The notes under the pieces: model-generated
The model's database searches: none
What the model was told of the DNA's origin: nothing
What the model saw: only the letters and a program-made list of their open reading frames with translations
Made by a program: the position numbers and the translations under genes
Shown: piece by piece, positions 62,906 to 64,000 of the stretch
Layout of the letters: every line of letters starts with the position of its first letter
How positions within the stretch are numbered: the first letter of the stretch is position 1
DNA from: Manduca sexta
Taxonomy: Eukaryota; Arthropoda; Insecta; Lepidoptera; Sphingidae
Reading direction: 5' to 3'
NCBI RefSeq assembly: GCF_014839805.1
Contig: NC_051131.1
Location: 13,876,913 to 13,940,912 of the forward strand
DNA: 64,000 nucleotides

Positions 62906-64000
62906 TTATTTTCGTGTTACATTCAGGTTCAGTATAATTTTAAGATGCTGAGGTATAGAGAATAAGTATTATTATTTGACCTCGATTTCACATGATGCAC
63001 AATTAAACTCTTCAAAAACGAAAAAATAATGGGTTGGTTATTAATGGTTTTAAATGATTGTATTTGTTTTGGGTTCATTATACCATCAACATGCCACCGT
63101 ATTAAAAATATTTTCATTCGAAATAAGCGTTCGAAACCTTCCCGTCTCGTTAGTTAGCTGTAAAAATCCAAGATTTTGTAAGTTTCAAGTACTTTTACAA
63201 TATGTTTGTGTATCTCGTCGCGAAATGTCTTAGTTGTTATCAGATAACAGACGTACAGCTGATAAATACATCTCTACTGCTTGTTCAAGAGAAGAAAATA
63301 ATATTTGACATCTTTATCGAAATGAATCATATTGGCTAAGTTTGCTTTCCTGTTACGTCAAGGAATTTGATATATACCTTATTACATACTCTTTATCCTG
63401 CTAATGTTTAAACTTAAAGAAATGGCTTTGTACCGAGTAAAGCATGAAGGTGAATATTGTATTTTTATCCGACTTCAAAAAAAGGAGGAGGTTCTTAATT
63501 CGACTGTATATATTTATTTTTTACTTCAGAATTTTTGACTGGCGGAACCGATTTTGATAATTCTTTTTTATTTGAAAGCTGGTGCTTTCCCTGTGGCCCC
63601 ATATAAAGTTTATTATTGTTGGAACCTTGATTTCGGTGGCGGTATATTTTTTTAATGGCACTGACAAATACATACTTAGTTAGAATTTAATGTTTTTGTA
63701 AGTATAGAGGTTGGTAGAATTAGGCCATGATAGCACCAAGGGAATTGATGGGTCTATTCTCTTCCCGGAGTAAAGACTATGTTAAGTAATTCGATATTTA
63801 AAATTCTTCTAACCATCGTAAACTTCTTCGACATTAGAAAAAAGGGTCCCCTGCAATTAAGTATGTATTCATCTACGGAAGCAGAACACATGCTTTTCTT
63901 TTACAGTCTTAATCCAAATCCCTTACTGGCCAGCTTTGGTTGGTATAATACCTGGCATAGGGCAATTATGGTTACTATTACAATAGATTGTGAAATATTT

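Larger units (their letters stand above)
59550..64000. other. Siah upstream region and repeat-rich right end
   Basis: No gene is supported. From 59550 to about 60060 is the probable Siah promoter. Further right are a family A SINE (61336-61625), a short GAT repeat near 61799, a hAT-like MITE (62059-62455), a family F copy (62728-62905) and family E blocks (about 62545 and 63470). The rest is AT-rich without visible structure. Confidence 0.6.

Overview
This window is nuclear DNA from an insect, most probably a moth or butterfly. The case rests on spliced genes with GT-AG introns, AT-rich introns and intergenic DNA, insect-like versions of conserved animal proteins, and several short interspersed repeat families of a kind common in Lepidoptera. 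The species cannot be named from the sequence alone. There is no CRISPR array, operon or rRNA. The tRNA-like stretches are SINE heads.

From left to right: 1-8490 has no recognisable gene, only SINE and MITE debris and one GC-rich island. 8491-20367 (+) is a 14-exon DNAJC16-type gene (J domain, thioredoxin-like domain, membrane anchor). Its ninth exon and the following donor site have been amplified into about twelve tandem copies of roughly 171 bp. 20368-27051 is mostly 3' flank plus repeats. 27052-27899 (-) is MICOS10 (Mic10) and 28318-29170 (+) is COA8. These two genes for mitochondrial proteins are head to head across 418 bp. 31092-33048 (+) is an unrecognised membrane/coiled-coil protein. 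33717-42279 (+) is an ALKBH2-type DNA repair dioxygenase with two complete antisense genes in its introns: a MADF-BESS protein in intron 1 and IFT70/TTC30 in intron 3. 43126-53187 (+) is Rabex-5/RABGEF1 and 58704-59549 (-) is the single-exon E3 ligase Siah/sina. 59550-64000 holds repeats only.

I assembled the exons by hand, checking donor and acceptor dinucleotides and codon phase at every junction. The short IFT70 first exon (18 codons) and ALKBH2 exon 1 (57 codons) were found this way. The genes do not form one pathway. Local relationships that look meaningful are the shared MICOS10/COA8 promoter region, the nested ALKBH2 locus with a near-perfect RFX X-box just upstream of the ciliary gene IFT70, and clusters of TGACA/TGTCA pentamers upstream of most genes here.

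The most unusual structure is the exon-bearing minisatellite in DNAJC16. Copy 1 has two extra C bases that put its donor in the wrong phase, and of the first four donors only the fourth restores the frame. Several non-autonomous DNA transposons have readable ends: a piggyBac-like foldback element with TTAA ends, a TA-flanked element, and two hAT-like elements with 8-bp duplications.
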